NCBI GenBank assembly: GCA_024508855.1 | Contig: JANINJ010000074.1 | Coordinates: 117,007-181,006, forward strand | Source: Xanthobacteraceae bacterium | GTDB taxonomy: Bacteria; Pseudomonadota; Alphaproteobacteria; Rhizobiales; Xanthobacteraceae | DNA length: 64,000 nt | Direction: 5' to 3' | Shown here: positions 7,495 to 17,867 of the stretch, piece after piece | Layout of the letters: each line of letters starts with the position of its first letter | How positions within the stretch are numbered: position 1 is the stretch's first letter | Translations under genes and position numbers: made by a program | Notes under the pieces: model-generated | Database searches by the model: none | What the model was told of the DNA's origin: nothing | The model's input: the letters and a program-made list of their open reading frames with translations, nothing else

Positions 7495-9945
7495 ATGCGC
7501 ATGAACAGGGTTTCGACGCTCCTCGCGGTATGTCTGCTTCTTCTCGGCACGCTCTCGATGATCCCGGATGCGGCGCTCGCGCAGCAGCAGGATCAAAAAC
7601 AGGAAAATCGTATTGCACTGGTGATCGGCAACGGTGCCTACAGCAAGGTGCCGCTGGCCACCGCGGCCAATGATGGCGGTTTGATCGCGCAAACGTTGCA
7701 AGCGGCGGGCTTCGACGTTACCGGCGCCCGCGATCTCGACGGCGATACGCTGCGCGGCGCGTTTCGCGACTTCATGAAGAAGGCGGAATCCTCCGGGCCG
7801 GACACCGTCGCGGTGGTCTATCTCGCTGGCTACGGGCTCCAGCTCGCCGGCGAGAACTACTTCATTCCCGTCGACACCACGATCTCGCGCGATACCGATA
7901 TCCCGACCGAGGGCCTGCGCATCGGCGACTACATGCGCCAGCTCGCGGCGTTGCCGCTAAAGCTCAGTATCGTCGTGCTGGATATCGCGCGCGAGCAGCC
8001 CTTCGTCGAAGGCGGCTCGATCGCGAGCGGCCTGGCACTGGTCGAGCCCAATCCGCGCATGCTGACCGCATTCAACGCCGCACCGGGGACGGTCGCGCCG
8101 GAAGAGCAGGGGCCATACGGCGCCTACGCACAGGCGCTGGCCGAAATGATCCGCACCGGCGGCCTGCCGCTTGCCGAACTGTTCAACCGCGTGCGGCTGC
8201 GCGTCAACGAGAACACCAAGGGTGCGCAGGTGCCGTGGGACACGCAGAAGGTCGACGATGCGCAGTTCATGTTCTTCGACCGCGCGCCCGATGCGCCGGC
8301 GGCCGCGCCAGCGGATCAGGTCGCGGCGGTGCGCGACAAGCCGATCCGCGATCTCGGCGCGTCGGATGCGTATCTGGCGGCACTCGATCGCGACACCTTG
8401 CAGGGCTACGAGGATTTTCTCGGGACCTATCCGCAGGATCCGATGGCGAAGCGGGTGAGGGCGATCGTGGCGGCCCGCCGCGAGGCGATCACCTGGCGGC
8501 GCAGCTATCGCGCCGATACGCCGGATGCGTACTGGTCGTATCTGCGGCGTTACCCGAACGGGCCGCATGCGGCCGATGCGCGTCGCAGGCTCGCGATCCT
8601 GTCGGCAGCGCTCGAGCCGCCGCAGACGTTTACGGCGATCGATTACGACGTGCCGCCGCCGCCGCCCGATGAGGTGGTCTATGTCGATCGTCCGGTGCTG
8701 ATGTTCAGCGATCCGGAATTCGACTTCGCGCCGCCTCCGCCGCCGCCAGTGTTTTTCCTGCCACCGCCGCCGCCGGACTTCGTCGACCTGGAGCCACCCC
8801 CGCCGCCGGATGGCCTGTTCTTCCTTCCGACGCCGCTGTTCGTGCCGATCCCGGCTTACGTGCGCGCACCGCGTTACGTGCGGCCGCCGCGGGACAACAT
8901 CATCTTCAACAACATCCACAACACCACGGTGATCAACACGACGATCAACCGTCCGGTGGCCCCGGGCATGAGGCCCGGTGCGCCGGGCGGTCCACGGCCC
9001 GGCATCAATCCTCGGGGTGGTCCCGGCGCGGCCGTTGGCAATCGCCCCGCAGGTCGTCCCGGTCCGGCACTGCCCGCCGCTGTGGCTCAGCGTGCAAACT
9101 TGATCCAGCAGGGCAAGGCGCCGGTGCCGCCAAGCGCATCGATCCATCCGCTTGCGAGGCCCGCAGTCCGCCCGGGTCCGGGTACCCGGCCGCCGGGGCC
9201 GCGTGGTGCCACGCCTGCGTCGGCCGGTGCTCCCGGACGGCCCGCTACGCCTCCGGCTGCTCAGGTACCTGCCGGGGCAAAGCAGCCGCCCGCGGTTGTT
9301 CAACCTGGCCGTCCGGTGCCGGGCGCTGCCCCCACAGCTCCGCAGCCGCCAAGGCCGAATGCCCTGCCGGTGCCCGGCGCCAAGGGTGTGCCGCCTGCGC
9401 CGACGACGCCCGGGAACAGGCCCGCAGTCAGGCCGGGATCGGCCGTGACCCCGCCCGGTCAGTATCCGCCGGGTCCAGCGGGAGCAAGGCCGACGCCGCC
9501 CGCACCACCTCATGGCGCTGCACCGGGAACGAATGCACCCGCGGTTGCACCCCGGCCGGGTCCGGCGACGACACCGCCGAGGCCGCCGGTTGCTCCGCGT
9601 GTCCAGCGGCCGGCGCCACAGGTCCGGCCCGCGCCACACGCCGCGCCACCGCGGCGGGCCGCCCCGGTTGCCAGACCGCCGGTTCAGGCGCCGCATCGCG
9701 CCGCGCCGCCACCCCGGGTTGCGCCGCCTCCGCGAGTAGCACCGCGCGTTGCTCCGCCGCCGCGGCCCGCAGCCCCGCCGCGAATGGCGCCACCGCGTGC
9801 CGCACCGCCACGGCCGGCGGCACCGCCCCGGATGGCTCCGCCGCCACGGCCGGCCCCCATGGCCCGTCCGGCCCCGCCGCGTCCTGCCGCACCGCGTCCC
9901 GCCGCGCCGGCTAAACGGTGCCCGCCGAACGCGCCGCGATGCTGA
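7495..9945 (+). CDS. Secreted caspase-fold protein with both catalytic residues substituted, Pro-rich C-terminus
   Basis: An 816-residue protein with a Sec signal peptide (cleavage near ALA/QQQ, residue 29), then a peptidase C14 p20 fold at about 38-265 (RIALVIGNGAYS, ... GENYFIPVD). The catalytic His motif, usually (S/A)GHG, reads AGYG, with Tyr at 113. The Cys motif, usually LDACR, reads LDIAR, with Ala at 165. Both active-site residues are therefore lost and it should be proteolytically inactive. Residues ~290-370 hold short repeats resembling those in related Bradyrhizobium caspase-like proteins. From ~385 on it is extremely Pro/Ala/Arg rich with poly-Pro runs and ends PNAPRC. Probably a periplasmic or envelope binding or scaffold protein. 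A strong hairpin follows the stop. Confidence 0.85.
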   Translation: MRMNRVSTLLAVCLLLLGTLSMIPDAALAQQQDQKQENRIALVIGNGAYSKVPLATAANDGGLIAQTLQAAGFDVTGARDLDGDTLRGAFRDFMKKAESSGPDTVAVVYLAGYGLQLAGENYFIPVDTTISRDTDIPTEGLRIGDYMRQLAALPLKLSIVVLDIAREQPFVEGGSIASGLALVEPNPRMLTAFNAAPGTVAPEEQGPYGAYAQALAEMIRTGGLPLAELFNRVRLRVNENTKGAQVPWDTQKVDDAQFMFFDRAPDAPAAAPADQVAAVRDKPIRDLGASDAYLAALDRDTLQGYEDFLGTYPQDPMAKRVRAIVAARREAITWRRSYRADTPDAYWSYLRRYPNGPHAADARRRLAILSAALEPPQTFTAIDYDVPPPPPDEVVYVDRPVLMFSDPEFDFAPPPPPPVFFLPPPPPDFVDLEPPPPPDGLFFLPTPLFVPIPAYVRAPRYVRPPRDNIIFNNIHNTTVINTTINRPVAPGMRPGAPGGPRPGINPRGGPGAAVGNRPAGRPGPALPAAVAQRANLIQQGKAPVPPSASIHPLARPAVRPGPGTRPPGPRGATPASAGAPGRPATPPAAQVPAGAKQPPAVVQPGRPVPGAAPTAPQPPRPNALPVPGAKGVPPAPTTPGNRPAVRPGSAVTPPGQYPPGPAGARPTPPAPPHGAAPGTNAPAVAPRPGPATTPPRPPVAPRVQRPAPQVRPAPHAAPPRRAAPVARPPVQAPHRAAPPPRVAPPPRVAPRVAPPPRPAAPPRMAPPRAAPPRPAAPPRMAPPPRPAPMARPAPPRPAAPRPAAPAKRCPPNAPRC

Positions 9946-9954
9946 CATGAAACG

Positions 9955-9992
9955 GCCGGCCGGACGTGACCGTCCGGCCGGCATTGTTCCTT
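9955..9992 (+). terminator. Strong hairpin terminator after the caspase-like gene
   Basis: A perfect 12-bp GC-rich stem (9955-9966 pairing with 9971-9982) with a TGAC loop, then ATTGTTCCTT. It starts 9 bases after the stop codon of the caspase-like gene and separates it from the rpsB promoter. Confidence 0.75.
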
Positions 9993-10023
9993 CATGATGG
10001 CCCGGAAAAGCGGGCGGAAATCC

Positions 10024-10052
10024 TTGCCTTAGGGCGGTGCGGCAGCTATAAG
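10024..10052 (+). promoter_or_regulatory. Candidate promoter for rpsB-tsf
   Basis: TTGCCT (10024-10029) and TATAAG (10047-10052) are spaced exactly 17 bases apart, between the preceding terminator and rpsB. A start near 10059 would give a leader of about 120 bases, enough for the S2 autoregulation known in other bacteria; I did not identify that structure here. Confidence 0.5.
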
Positions 10053-10178
10053 CCGCGCCATCTCACACGGAAACATGGCTGATTTGGCCGTCCGGTGGCA
10101 CTCCGGCCGCAAGGCATTTCGCTTTGAGGTTGAGGAGTGCTCACACGTTTCCGGAGGAACCAACCGGAGAATATCACT

Positions 10179-11180
10179 ATGGCGCTTCCTGACTTCACGA
10201 TGCGTCAGCTCCTTGAAGCTGGCGTTCACTTTGGCCATCAGTCGCACCGCTGGAATCCGAAAATGGCGGATTACATTTTCGGTGCGCGCAACAACATCCA
10301 CATCATCGACCTCGCGCAGACCGTACCGTTGCTGCACCGTGCGTTGCAGGCGGTCAGCGACACCGTCGCCAAGGGCGGCCGTATCCTGTTCGTCGGCACC
10401 AAGCGGCAGGCGCAGGACGGCGTTGCCGATGCGGCGAAGCGCTCGGCGCAGTATTACGTCAATTCGCGCTGGCTCGGCGGCACGCTGACCAACTGGAAGA
10501 CCATCTCGGGTTCGATCAAGCGCCTGCGCCATCTCGACGAGGTGCTGAATTCCGGTGACGCGAATGCGTACACCAAGAAGGAGCGCCTGACGCTGCAGCG
10601 CGAGCGCGACAAGCTCGACCGTTCGCTCGGCGGCATCAAGGACATGGGCGGTCTGCCCGACCTGATCTTCGTGATCGACACCAATAAGGAAGACATCGCG
10701 ATCCAGGAAGCCCAGCGGCTCAACATCCCGGTCGCGGCAATCGTCGATACCAATTGCGATCCGAAGGGCATCACCTATCTCGTGCCGGGCAATGACGACG
10801 CCGGCCGTGCGATCAGCCTGTACTGCGACCTGATCTCGCGTGCGGCGATCGATGGCATTTCGCGTGCGCAGGGCGACTCGGGCATCGACATCGGTGCTTC
10901 CACGGCACCGGCCGGTGAAGAACTGCCCGCCGAGGCCAACGGTGCGAGCGGCTTCCAGGGCCTGCCGGGACCGCGCGGCGTTGCGGACGATCTGAAGAAG
11001 CTCACCGGCGTGTCTGGCGCGATCGAAAAGAAGTTCAACGACCTCGGTATCTTCCACTACTGGCAGCTTGCCGAGCTCGATCACGACACGGCACACCACA
11101 TCGGCGAGCAGGTCGGCTTGCCGAGCCGCGCCGATGGCTGGGTGGCCCAGGCCAAGGCGATGACCGCCGAGGCGGAATAA
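10179..11180 (+). CDS. rpsB: 30S ribosomal protein S2 with C-terminal helix-hairpin-helix extension
   Basis: A 333-residue S2, needed for late 30S assembly and S1 binding. Residues 1-~230 are the canonical domain ([47 protein letters not shown]). E. coli S2 ends near 240; here a low-complexity linker leads to a ~65-residue tail ([20 protein letters not shown]..., near 268-333) with the look of a helix-hairpin-helix module. Such tails occur in rhizobial S2. The ATG at 10179 is preceded by CGGAGA and begins at the conserved [12 protein letters not shown]. tsf follows, as in most bacteria. Confidence 0.96.
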   Translation: MALPDFTMRQLLEAGVHFGHQSHRWNPKMADYIFGARNNIHIIDLAQTVPLLHRALQAVSDTVAKGGRILFVGTKRQAQDGVADAAKRSAQYYVNSRWLGGTLTNWKTISGSIKRLRHLDEVLNSGDANAYTKKERLTLQRERDKLDRSLGGIKDMGGLPDLIFVIDTNKEDIAIQEAQRLNIPVAAIVDTNCDPKGITYLVPGNDDAGRAISLYCDLISRAAIDGISRAQGDSGIDIGASTAPAGEELPAEANGASGFQGLPGPRGVADDLKKLTGVSGAIEKKFNDLGIFHYWQLAELDHDTAHHIGEQVGLPSRADGWVAQAKAMTAEAE

Positions 11181-11186
11181 CAGCGC

Positions 11187-11220
11187 GTGCCGCGGCCGGA
11201 GCGATCCGGCCGCGCACCTT
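11187..11220 (+). terminator. Hairpin between rpsB and tsf
   Basis: An 8-bp stem (11192-11199 with 11206-11213) extended by GTGC/GCAC across a single bulged C, followed by CTTT. It lies 7 bases after the rpsB stop. It could be a partial terminator setting the S2:EF-Ts ratio or an RNA-stability element; the short T tract argues against full termination. Confidence 0.45.
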
Positions 11221-11313
11221 TCGGCCCGAATTCTCTACTGACACCCTGATGGCGGGCAGCACGGCGGCAATAGCTGCTCCGCGTCCGCCCGAACAGGCAA
11301 AGGACAATCAGAC

Positions 11314-12240
11314 ATGGCGACGATCTCAGCGGCATTGGTCAAGGAGCTGCGCGACACCACGGGTGCCGGCATGATGGACTGCAAACAGGCGCTCACCGAG
11401 AACGGTGGCGACATGCAGGCTTCGATCGACTGGCTGCGCAAGAAGGGCCTCTCGAAGGCCGCCAAGAAGGCCGGCCGCGTGGCCGCCGAAGGGCTGATCG
11501 GCGCCGTCACCTCCGGCAACAAGGGCGTTGTCGTCGAGGTCAATTCCGAAACCGATTTCGTCGCGCGCAATGATCAGTTCCAGGGACTGGTCAAGATGAT
11601 CGCGCAGGTCGCGCTGAGCGCCGGCGCCGACGTCGAGAAGATCAAGGCGACCAAGGTCGGCTCCGCCACCGTCGAGGCTGCGATCTCCGACGCCATCGCC
11701 ACCATCGGCGAGAACATGTCGCTGCGCCGCGCCGCTTCGCTCGAAGTCGGCAAGGGCGTCGTTGCGAGCTACGTGCATGGCGCGGTGATCGACGGCGCCG
11801 GCAAGATGGGCGTCATCGTCGCGCTGGAATCGGCCGGCAAGGCCGATGAACTCGCGGTGCTCGGCCGCCAGATCGCGATGCACGTCGCTGCCGCCAATCC
11901 GCAGGCGCTCGATGCTGCCGGTCTCGATCCGGAAGTGGTGAAGCGCGAGAAGGACGTGTTGGCTGACAAGTATCGCCAGCAGGGCAAGCCCGAGAACGTC
12001 ATCGAGAAGATCGTCGAATCGGGTCTGAAGACTTACTACAAGGAAGTCTGCCTGCTCGAGCAGGCCTTCATCCACGACACCGGCAAGTCGGTGGCACAGG
12101 CGGTGAAAGAAGCTGAAGGCAAGGTCGGCGCGCCGGTGAAAATCGCCGGATTTGTGCGTTATGCTCTCGGCGAGGGAATCGAAAAGTCAGAATCCGATTT
12201 CGCCGCCGAGGTTGCTGCCGCCAGCGGGCAGAAGGCCTGA
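11314..12240 (+). CDS. tsf: Translation elongation factor Ts
   Basis: A 308-residue guanine-nucleotide exchange factor for EF-Tu. It has the N-terminal UBA-like module ([21 protein letters not shown]), the TDFVARND motif near residue 80 that contacts the EF-Tu Mg-binding region, and two copies of the exchange core with dimerisation helices. Length is normal (E. coli 283, rhizobial ~307). Upstream lies rpsB, downstream pyrH: the conserved translation/UMP-kinase neighbourhood. Confidence 0.97.
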   Translation: MATISAALVKELRDTTGAGMMDCKQALTENGGDMQASIDWLRKKGLSKAAKKAGRVAAEGLIGAVTSGNKGVVVEVNSETDFVARNDQFQGLVKMIAQVALSAGADVEKIKATKVGSATVEAAISDAIATIGENMSLRRAASLEVGKGVVASYVHGAVIDGAGKMGVIVALESAGKADELAVLGRQIAMHVAAANPQALDAAGLDPEVVKREKDVLADKYRQQGKPENVIEKIVESGLKTYYKEVCLLEQAFIHDTGKSVAQAVKEAEGKVGAPVKIAGFVRYALGEGIEKSESDFAAEVAAASGQKA

Positions 12241-12301
12241 TCGCTGCTTCGCGGCTGCAGGAGGCGTTGGAATCGGGCTCGTCGAAAGGATCGACCGCAT
12301 C

Positions 12302-13018
12302 ATGGGTGAGCCAGTCTATCGCCGGGTTGTCGTCAAGCTTTCGGGTGAGTATTTCGCCGGTGGCGATCCTTTCGGCATTCACCAGGGGACGATCGACCGC
12401 ATCGCCAAGGATCTGATCGACGCGCGGCAGCTCGGCATCGAGATTGCCGTCGTCGTCGGCGGTGGCAACATCTTCCGCGGCGTCGAGGTCTCCTCGCGCG
12501 GCGTATCGCGGCCGACCGGCGACACCATGGGCATGCTGGCGACGGTGATGAACTGCCTCGCGCTCGAAGCGGCGCTGGAGCGGGCAGGCCAGTCGGCGCG
12601 CACGCTGTCGGCGCTGGTGATGCCGCAGGTCTGCGAACTGTTCACCCGCGGCGCGGCGCACAGGTATCTTTCCGAAGGACGTATCGTGCTGCTCGCCGGT
12701 GGAACCGGCAATCCGTTCTTCACCACCGACACGACCGCCGTGCTGCGCGCCGGCGAGATCGGCGCCCAGGCCGTACTCAAGGCCACCAACGTCGATGGCG
12801 TCTACAGCGCCGATCCCAAGCGCGATCCCTCGGCTAAGCGGTTCGATCGCCTGACCCATTCGCAGGCACTGGAAGGCGGCTATAAGGTGATGGACGCCAC
12901 CGCTTTCGCACTTGCCCGCGAGACGGCGCTGCCTATCATCGTATTCTCGATCGTCGAAGCAGGGTCGATCGGTGCGATTCTCAGCGGCAGTGGATACGGG
13001 ACGGTCGTCGCAGGTTAA
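12302..13018 (+). CDS. pyrH: UMP kinase
   Basis: A 238-residue bacterial UMP kinase (amino-acid kinase fold), phosphorylating UMP to UDP in pyrimidine synthesis; hexameric and GTP-regulated in the family. Visible are [14 protein letters not shown] at the N-terminus, the GGGNIFRG loop, the [13 protein letters not shown] segment, and [12 protein letters not shown] with [13 protein letters not shown]. Start 12302 has an AAAGGA site and matches family length. It is 61 bases downstream of tsf and 89 upstream of frr. Confidence 0.97.
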   Translation: MGEPVYRRVVVKLSGEYFAGGDPFGIHQGTIDRIAKDLIDARQLGIEIAVVVGGGNIFRGVEVSSRGVSRPTGDTMGMLATVMNCLALEAALERAGQSARTLSALVMPQVCELFTRGAAHRYLSEGRIVLLAGGTGNPFFTTDTTAVLRAGEIGAQAVLKATNVDGVYSADPKRDPSAKRFDRLTHSQALEGGYKVMDATAFALARETALPIIVFSIVEAGSIGAILSGSGYGTVVAG

Positions 13019-13107
13019 TGGCCTCGGCAGCCTCGTTCGCTTACGGAATTCGAATCGGACCGCCAGCGCGCGATTTTAGAGTTTGACTACCGAAGAAGGA
13101 GAACGGC

Positions 13108-13671
13108 ATGCCGTCCGGCAGTTTCGACATCAACGAATTGAAGCGGCGCATGCAGGGCGCCACCCAGTCGCTCAAGCACGAACTGGGCGGTCTGCGCACC
13201 GGGCGTGCGGCGGCCTCGATGCTTGAGCCGGTGCAGGTGGAGGCTTACGGCAGCCACATGCCGCTCAACCAGGTTGCGACCGTCAGCGTGCCGGAGCCGC
13301 GTCTGCTGTCGGTGCAGGTGTGGGACAAGTCGATGGTCAAGGCGGTGGAAAAGGCCATCGTCGATTCCAACCTCGGCCTTAGCCCGGCCACCGAAGGCCA
13401 GGTGCTTCGCCTTCGCATTCCCGAACTCAACGAGGAACGCCGCAAGGAACTGGTCAAGGTCGCGCACAAGTACGCCGAGGCGGCCAAGGTTGCCGTGCGT
13501 CATGTCCGCCGCGACGGCCTCGACAGCCTCAAGAAACTTGAGAAGGCCCACGAGATTTCCGAGGACGACGAGAAGCGTTTCGCCGGCGACGTACAGAAGG
13601 CGACCGACAGCGTGATCGGCGAGATCGACCAGTTGCTGGCCACCAAGGAAAAAGAAATCCTCACCGTCTAA
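13108..13671 (+). CDS. frr: Ribosome recycling factor
   Basis: A 187-residue RRF that, with EF-G, splits post-termination ribosomes. The tRNA-shaped fold is recognised from [20 protein letters not shown], the [16 protein letters not shown] segment, and the long C-terminal helices with [22 protein letters not shown] and [10 protein letters not shown]. Length is the family standard (185-187). The ribosome site AAGGAG lies 8 bases upstream. Confidence 0.97.
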   Translation: MPSGSFDINELKRRMQGATQSLKHELGGLRTGRAAASMLEPVQVEAYGSHMPLNQVATVSVPEPRLLSVQVWDKSMVKAVEKAIVDSNLGLSPATEGQVLRLRIPELNEERRKELVKVAHKYAEAAKVAVRHVRRDGLDSLKKLEKAHEISEDDEKRFAGDVQKATDSVIGEIDQLLATKEKEILTV

Positions 13672-13741
13672 CGCGTCGAATGCTCCAATCCCGTTCACTC
13701 CGTGGACGGGAGTTTGGCTTCTACCTGCGCAGGACCAGACC

Positions 13742-14509
13742 ATGTCGAATGTCGCAATGCCAGCAGCCGACGGACCGGATCACCCCGGAACCCCTGCGCA
13801 TGTCGCGATCATCATGGATGGCAACGGGCGCTGGGCCGCGGCGAGGGGATTGCCGCGCGCGGAAGGCCATCGGCGCGGCGTCGAGGCGTTGCGGCGCGTG
13901 GTGCGCGCGGCCAACGAACTCGGCATCGTCTATCTGACCATCTTTTCGTTCAGTTCGGAAAACTGGTCGCGGCCGGCGAGCGAGATCGGCGATCTGTTCG
14001 GCCTGCTGCGCCGTTTCATCCGCAACGACCTCGCCACGCTGCATCGCGACGGCGTTCGTGTGCGGGTGATCGGCGAGCGCGAGGGCCTCGAGCCCGATAT
14101 CTGCGCGCTGCTCAACGAGGCCGAAGACCTCACTCGCAACAACGACAAGCTCACCCTGATCGTGGCGTTCAATTACGGCTCGCGGCAGGAGATCGCCAAC
14201 GCGGCGCAGAAACTGGCGCGCGAAGTAGCTGAAGGCAAACGCGATCCGGCATCGATCGACGTCGACACGGTCGGAAAATATCTCGACACCCACGACATTC
14301 CCGATCCCGACCTGATCATCCGCACCAGCGGCGAGCAGCGGCTGTCCAACTTCCTGATGTGGCAGGCGGCCTACAGCGAACTGGTTTTCGTGCCGATCCA
14401 CTGGCCGGAATTCGACAAGGCCGCGCTAGAAGAGGCGATTGCCGAATATGCCCGACGTGAGCGGCGCTTCGGCGGTCTGGCGGCGAAAACCGGATCGGGA
14501 CGCGCGTGA
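13742..14509 (+). CDS. uppS: Undecaprenyl diphosphate synthase
   Basis: A 255-residue cis-prenyltransferase making C55-PP, the lipid carrier for peptidoglycan and O-antigen. Conserved regions: [10 protein letters not shown] with catalytic Asp26, [11 protein letters not shown], and the C-terminal [19 protein letters not shown] diphosphate-binding stretch. Its last four bases overlap the GTG start of cdsA (GTGA), which indicates translational coupling of carrier-lipid and phospholipid synthesis. Confidence 0.97.
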   Translation: MSNVAMPAADGPDHPGTPAHVAIIMDGNGRWAAARGLPRAEGHRRGVEALRRVVRAANELGIVYLTIFSFSSENWSRPASEIGDLFGLLRRFIRNDLATLHRDGVRVRVIGEREGLEPDICALLNEAEDLTRNNDKLTLIVAFNYGSRQEIANAAQKLAREVAEGKRDPASIDVDTVGKYLDTHDIPDPDLIIRTSGEQRLSNFLMWQAAYSELVFVPIHWPEFDKAALEEAIAEYARRERRFGGLAAKTGSGRA

Positions 14510-15354
14510 GCGAACAAAAGACGCCGCCGCAGTCCGTGGGCGTCAAACCGGAATCGAGCAATCTCTGGATGCGGGTGCTGGCGGCTGCGGTGATGGCGCC
14601 GCTCGCGATTCTGCTCGCCTGGGCCGGTGGATGGTTCTGGGCGGCGCTCGCCACGCTCGCCGCTATCGGCATGTATGTCGAATGGTTGTCGATCGTCGGA
14701 ACGCAACAGTCGCGGCTGGCGGCAAGCGGCGTCGCAGCGCTGCTGATCGCAGGAATCTGTCTGGCGCTTGAACATCATGGCGGCGCGTTGATTGTCTATG
14801 GAATTGGCCTTGTCGCCGTGGTGTTGTTGACGCGCGGCGATCGCCGGTGGCCGGTGAGCGGTCTCTTGTATGCGGCGGTGGCGCAGATCGCAGCCGTGCT
14901 GGTACGGCAGGACCCGGTGTGGGGCTGGAGCGCGCTGCTGTTCGTGATGCTGGTCGTCTGGGCCACCGATATCGGTGGCTATTTTGCGGGCCGCACCATC
15001 GGAGGTCCGAAACTGTGGGTGCGGGTCAGCCCGAAGAAGACCTGGGCCGGGGCGATCGGTGGATTGACCGGTAGTTTGATCGTGGCTGCTGGATTTTCCG
15101 CGTCGGGGATCGGCAGAATGGTGTCGATGCTGTTGCTGGCGGCCGCACTCTCGGTGGTGTCGCAGCTTGGCGACCTGTTCGAGTCTGCGGTGAAGCGCCG
15201 CTTCGGCGTCAAGGATTCGAGCCACCTCATTCCCGGTCACGGCGGCGTGCTGGACCGGATCGACGGCTTCGTCGCGGCGATCGTGCTGGCGGCGATCATT
15301 GGTGTTATGCGCGGCGGAGCCGATGGCGTCGCCCGCGGTCTTATGGTTTGGTGA
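14506..15354 (+). CDS. cdsA: Phosphatidate cytidylyltransferase
   Basis: A 282-residue polytopic inner-membrane enzyme converting phosphatidate and CTP to CDP-diacylglycerol, precursor of all phospholipids. About eight hydrophobic helices are visible. The family signature is complete near the C-terminus: Ser227, [18 protein letters not shown] and the following DR pair. It starts with GTG overlapping the uppS stop; homology and the coupling geometry support that start. dxr follows after 4 bases. Confidence 0.96.
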   Translation: MSEQKTPPQSVGVKPESSNLWMRVLAAAVMAPLAILLAWAGGWFWAALATLAAIGMYVEWLSIVGTQQSRLAASGVAALLIAGICLALEHHGGALIVYGIGLVAVVLLTRGDRRWPVSGLLYAAVAQIAAVLVRQDPVWGWSALLFVMLVVWATDIGGYFAGRTIGGPKLWVRVSPKKTWAGAIGGLTGSLIVAAGFSASGIGRMVSMLLLAAALSVVSQLGDLFESAVKRRFGVKDSSHLIPGHGGVLDRIDGFVAAIVLAAIIGVMRGGADGVARGLMVW

Positions 15355-15358
15355 TTTG

Positions 15359-16582
15359 ATGAGTGCAGTTCCGTTGAAGAACGACAAGTCGACCGTCGGC
15401 GGCCAACGCAGCATCACCGTGCTGGGCGCTACCGGATCGATCGGCGACAGCACCATGGATCTGGTGCGCGGCGGCGGCGAGCGGTATCGCGTCGAGGCGT
15501 TGACCGCGCACAGCAACGTCGAGGCGTTGGCCAAACTGTCCCGCGAATTCAACGTGCGGTTCGCGGCGATTGCCGATCCGACGCGGCTCGGCGAATTGAA
15601 GGATGCGCTGTCCGGCACCGGCATCGAATGTGGGGCCGGGGAGAGCGCGATCATCGAGGCCGCGGCGCGTCCGGCCGATTGGCTGATGGCGGCGGTCAGC
15701 GGCGCTGCTGGCTTGAAGCCGGCGCTGGCTGCGGCTGATCGCGGCGCGACCATTGCGCTGGCCAACAAGGAATGCCTCGTCTGTGCCGGCGATCTGTTCA
15801 TGCAGCGTGCGGTGAGGGGCGGCGCCTGCATCCTGCCGGCAGATTCCGAGCACAACGCGTTGTTCCAGGCGCTGAGCTCCGGCAACCGCGACGAACTCAC
15901 CCGCGTCATCATCACTGCTTCCGGCGGTCCGTTCCGGACCTGGAGCGCCGCCGATATCGAGCAGGCGACGCTGGAACAGGCGCTCAAGCATCCGAATTGG
16001 AGCATGGGCCAGAAGATCACCATCGACTCCGCGTCGATGATGAACAAAGGGCTGGAAGTCATCGAAGCGGCTTATCTTTTCGCGCTGGAGCCGGACCAGA
16101 TCGACGTGCTGGTGCACCCGCAATCGATCGTCCACGGCCTTGTCGAATTCTCCGACCGCTCGGTGGTTGCCCAGCTCGGCGCCCCCGACATGCGTACCCC
16201 GATTGCGCACTGCCTCGGCTGGCCGGACCGGATCAGCGGGCCGGCGGAACGGCTCGATCTCGCCAAGATCGGGCAACTGACCTTCGAGGCGCCGGATTTC
16301 ACCCGGTTCCCCGGACTGCGGCTGGCCTTCGAGGCACTGCGCACCGGCCATGGCGCGACGACGGTATTCAACGCGGCCAATGAAGTGGCCGTCGCGGCGT
16401 TCATCGCCAAGAAAATCCGATTCGGTGCCATCGCGCGGCTGGTCGAGGCGACGCTGGAGCAGTGGGCGAGGGCCGGCAACCTCGCGCCGCTGGAAAGCGC
16501 CGACGAAGCAATTGCTGTTGACCATAGTGCAAGAAATCTGGCCGCCACCCTCTTGCCTCAAATTGCCGCAAAGGCATCGTAG
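15359..16582 (+). CDS. dxr: 1-deoxy-D-xylulose 5-phosphate reductoisomerase
   Basis: A 407-residue NADPH-dependent enzyme of the MEP isoprenoid pathway (DXP to MEP). The NADPH-binding motif [13 protein letters not shown] is near residue 22. The substrate/metal motif [11 protein letters not shown] is near 160, with [29 protein letters not shown] and [12 protein letters not shown] following. Start at 15359, 4 bases past cdsA. With uppS upstream, the block supplies and uses isoprenoid units. Confidence 0.96.
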   Translation: MSAVPLKNDKSTVGGQRSITVLGATGSIGDSTMDLVRGGGERYRVEALTAHSNVEALAKLSREFNVRFAAIADPTRLGELKDALSGTGIECGAGESAIIEAAARPADWLMAAVSGAAGLKPALAAADRGATIALANKECLVCAGDLFMQRAVRGGACILPADSEHNALFQALSSGNRDELTRVIITASGGPFRTWSAADIEQATLEQALKHPNWSMGQKITIDSASMMNKGLEVIEAAYLFALEPDQIDVLVHPQSIVHGLVEFSDRSVVAQLGAPDMRTPIAHCLGWPDRISGPAERLDLAKIGQLTFEAPDFTRFPGLRLAFEALRTGHGATTVFNAANEVAVAAFIAKKIRFGAIARLVEATLEQWARAGNLAPLESADEAIAVDHSARNLAATLLPQIAAKAS

Positions 16583-16645
16583 GCAACCGGGGACGGCGCT
16601 TCAGGGGACGTGACAGGGCCTTGGGTGCCGTGTGAGGGGAGTGGG

Positions 16646-17797
16646 ATGTCTGAGTTTTTTCTGCACGGGTTCAACACCTTAAGTCATGGTGTGATCGGTT
16701 ACATCGTCCCCTTCCTGTTTGTCCTGACGATCGTCGTTTTCTTCCATGAGCTCGGGCACTTCCTGGTCGCACGCTGGGCCGGGGTAAAGGTTTTGACCTT
16801 TTCGCTGGGCTTCGGTCCGGAACTCGCCGGCTTCAACGATCGCCACGGCACCCGCTGGAAGATTTCCGCTATTCCGCTCGGCGGTTACGTCAAGTTCTTC
16901 GGCGACGAGAGCGAAGCCAGCACGCCATCGAATGCGGCGCTGGAGGCCATGACCGCCGAGGAGCGCGAGGGCAGTTTCCATCACAAGAAGGTCGGCCCGC
17001 GCGCAGCCATCGTCGCCGCCGGCCCGATCGCCAATTTCATCCTGGCCATCGTCATCTTCGCCGGGTTGTTCGCCTTTTTCGGCCGTCCCAACGCGACGGC
17101 GCGCGTCGACAAGGTGATGCCGGGCAGCGCCGCGGAAGCTGCCGGCTTCCAGTCCGGCGACGTGGTCACCGCCATCGACGGCGAGAAGATCGGCAATTTC
17201 TCCGACATGCAGCGTATCGTCAGCATCGATGCCGGCCAGGCGCTGACCTTCACCGTCAAGCGCGGCGAGGGTACCGTATCGCTGCGCGCCACGCCGGAAC
17301 TGAAAGAGATCAAGGACAATTTCGGCAACGTGCACAAGATGGGCGTGCTGGGAATCACCCGGTCGACGGAGCCCGGTGACGTCATGGTCGAGCGGGTCGA
17401 TCCGGCGACCGCGGTCTGGCTCGGCGTCAAGGAGACCTGGTTCGTGATCGACCGGACGCTGGCCTATGTCGGCGGCGTCTTTGCCGGCCGGGAGGCTGCC
17501 GATCAGGTCGGCGGGCCATTGCGAATCGCCCAGATATCGGGGCAGGTCGCGACCATCGGACTTTCAGCCCTGATTCACCTCGCCGCGGTACTTTCGGTGT
17601 CGATCGGGCTGCTGAACCTGTTTCCGGTGCCGCTGCTCGATGGGGGCCACCTTTTGTTCTACGCCATCGAGGCCGTGCGCGGGCGACCGCTCTCGGAGCG
17701 GGCACAGGAAATGGGATTCCGTATCGGACTGGGTCTGGTGCTGATGTTGATGGTGTTCGCCACCTATAACGACATCCTGCACCTGGCGTCGTCCTGA
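16646..17797 (+). CDS. rseP: Site-2 intramembrane zinc metalloprotease RseP
   Basis: A 383-residue membrane protease that cuts anti-sigma factors and signal-peptide remnants inside the inner membrane. HELGH at 34-38 supplies two zinc ligands and the catalytic Glu; the third ligand is Asp332 in PLLDGGH. One PDZ domain is visible at about 120-215, whereas E. coli RseP has two. Start 16646 has a GAGGGGAGTGGG leader. The position before bamA is conserved and ties envelope stress signalling to outer-membrane assembly. Confidence 0.95.
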   Translation: MSEFFLHGFNTLSHGVIGYIVPFLFVLTIVVFFHELGHFLVARWAGVKVLTFSLGFGPELAGFNDRHGTRWKISAIPLGGYVKFFGDESEASTPSNAALEAMTAEEREGSFHHKKVGPRAAIVAAGPIANFILAIVIFAGLFAFFGRPNATARVDKVMPGSAAEAAGFQSGDVVTAIDGEKIGNFSDMQRIVSIDAGQALTFTVKRGEGTVSLRATPELKEIKDNFGNVHKMGVLGITRSTEPGDVMVERVDPATAVWLGVKETWFVIDRTLAYVGGVFAGREAADQVGGPLRIAQISGQVATIGLSALIHLAAVLSVSIGLLNLFPVPLLDGGHLLFYAIEAVRGRPLSERAQEMGFRIGLGLVLMLMVFATYNDILHLASS

Positions 17798-17867
17798 GCG
17801 GCATTTTGTGGCGTGGCCGATAGGCAACGTCTTGGAATGAAATTGAAAATGCGCTGCGAAAGAGCGT

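Noticed and set aside
7957..9984. Antisense frame of 675 codons opposite the pseudo-caspase
   Set aside because: It mirrors the Pro/Ala/Arg-rich tail and encodes Arg/Gly-rich noise; no ribosome site or homology features.
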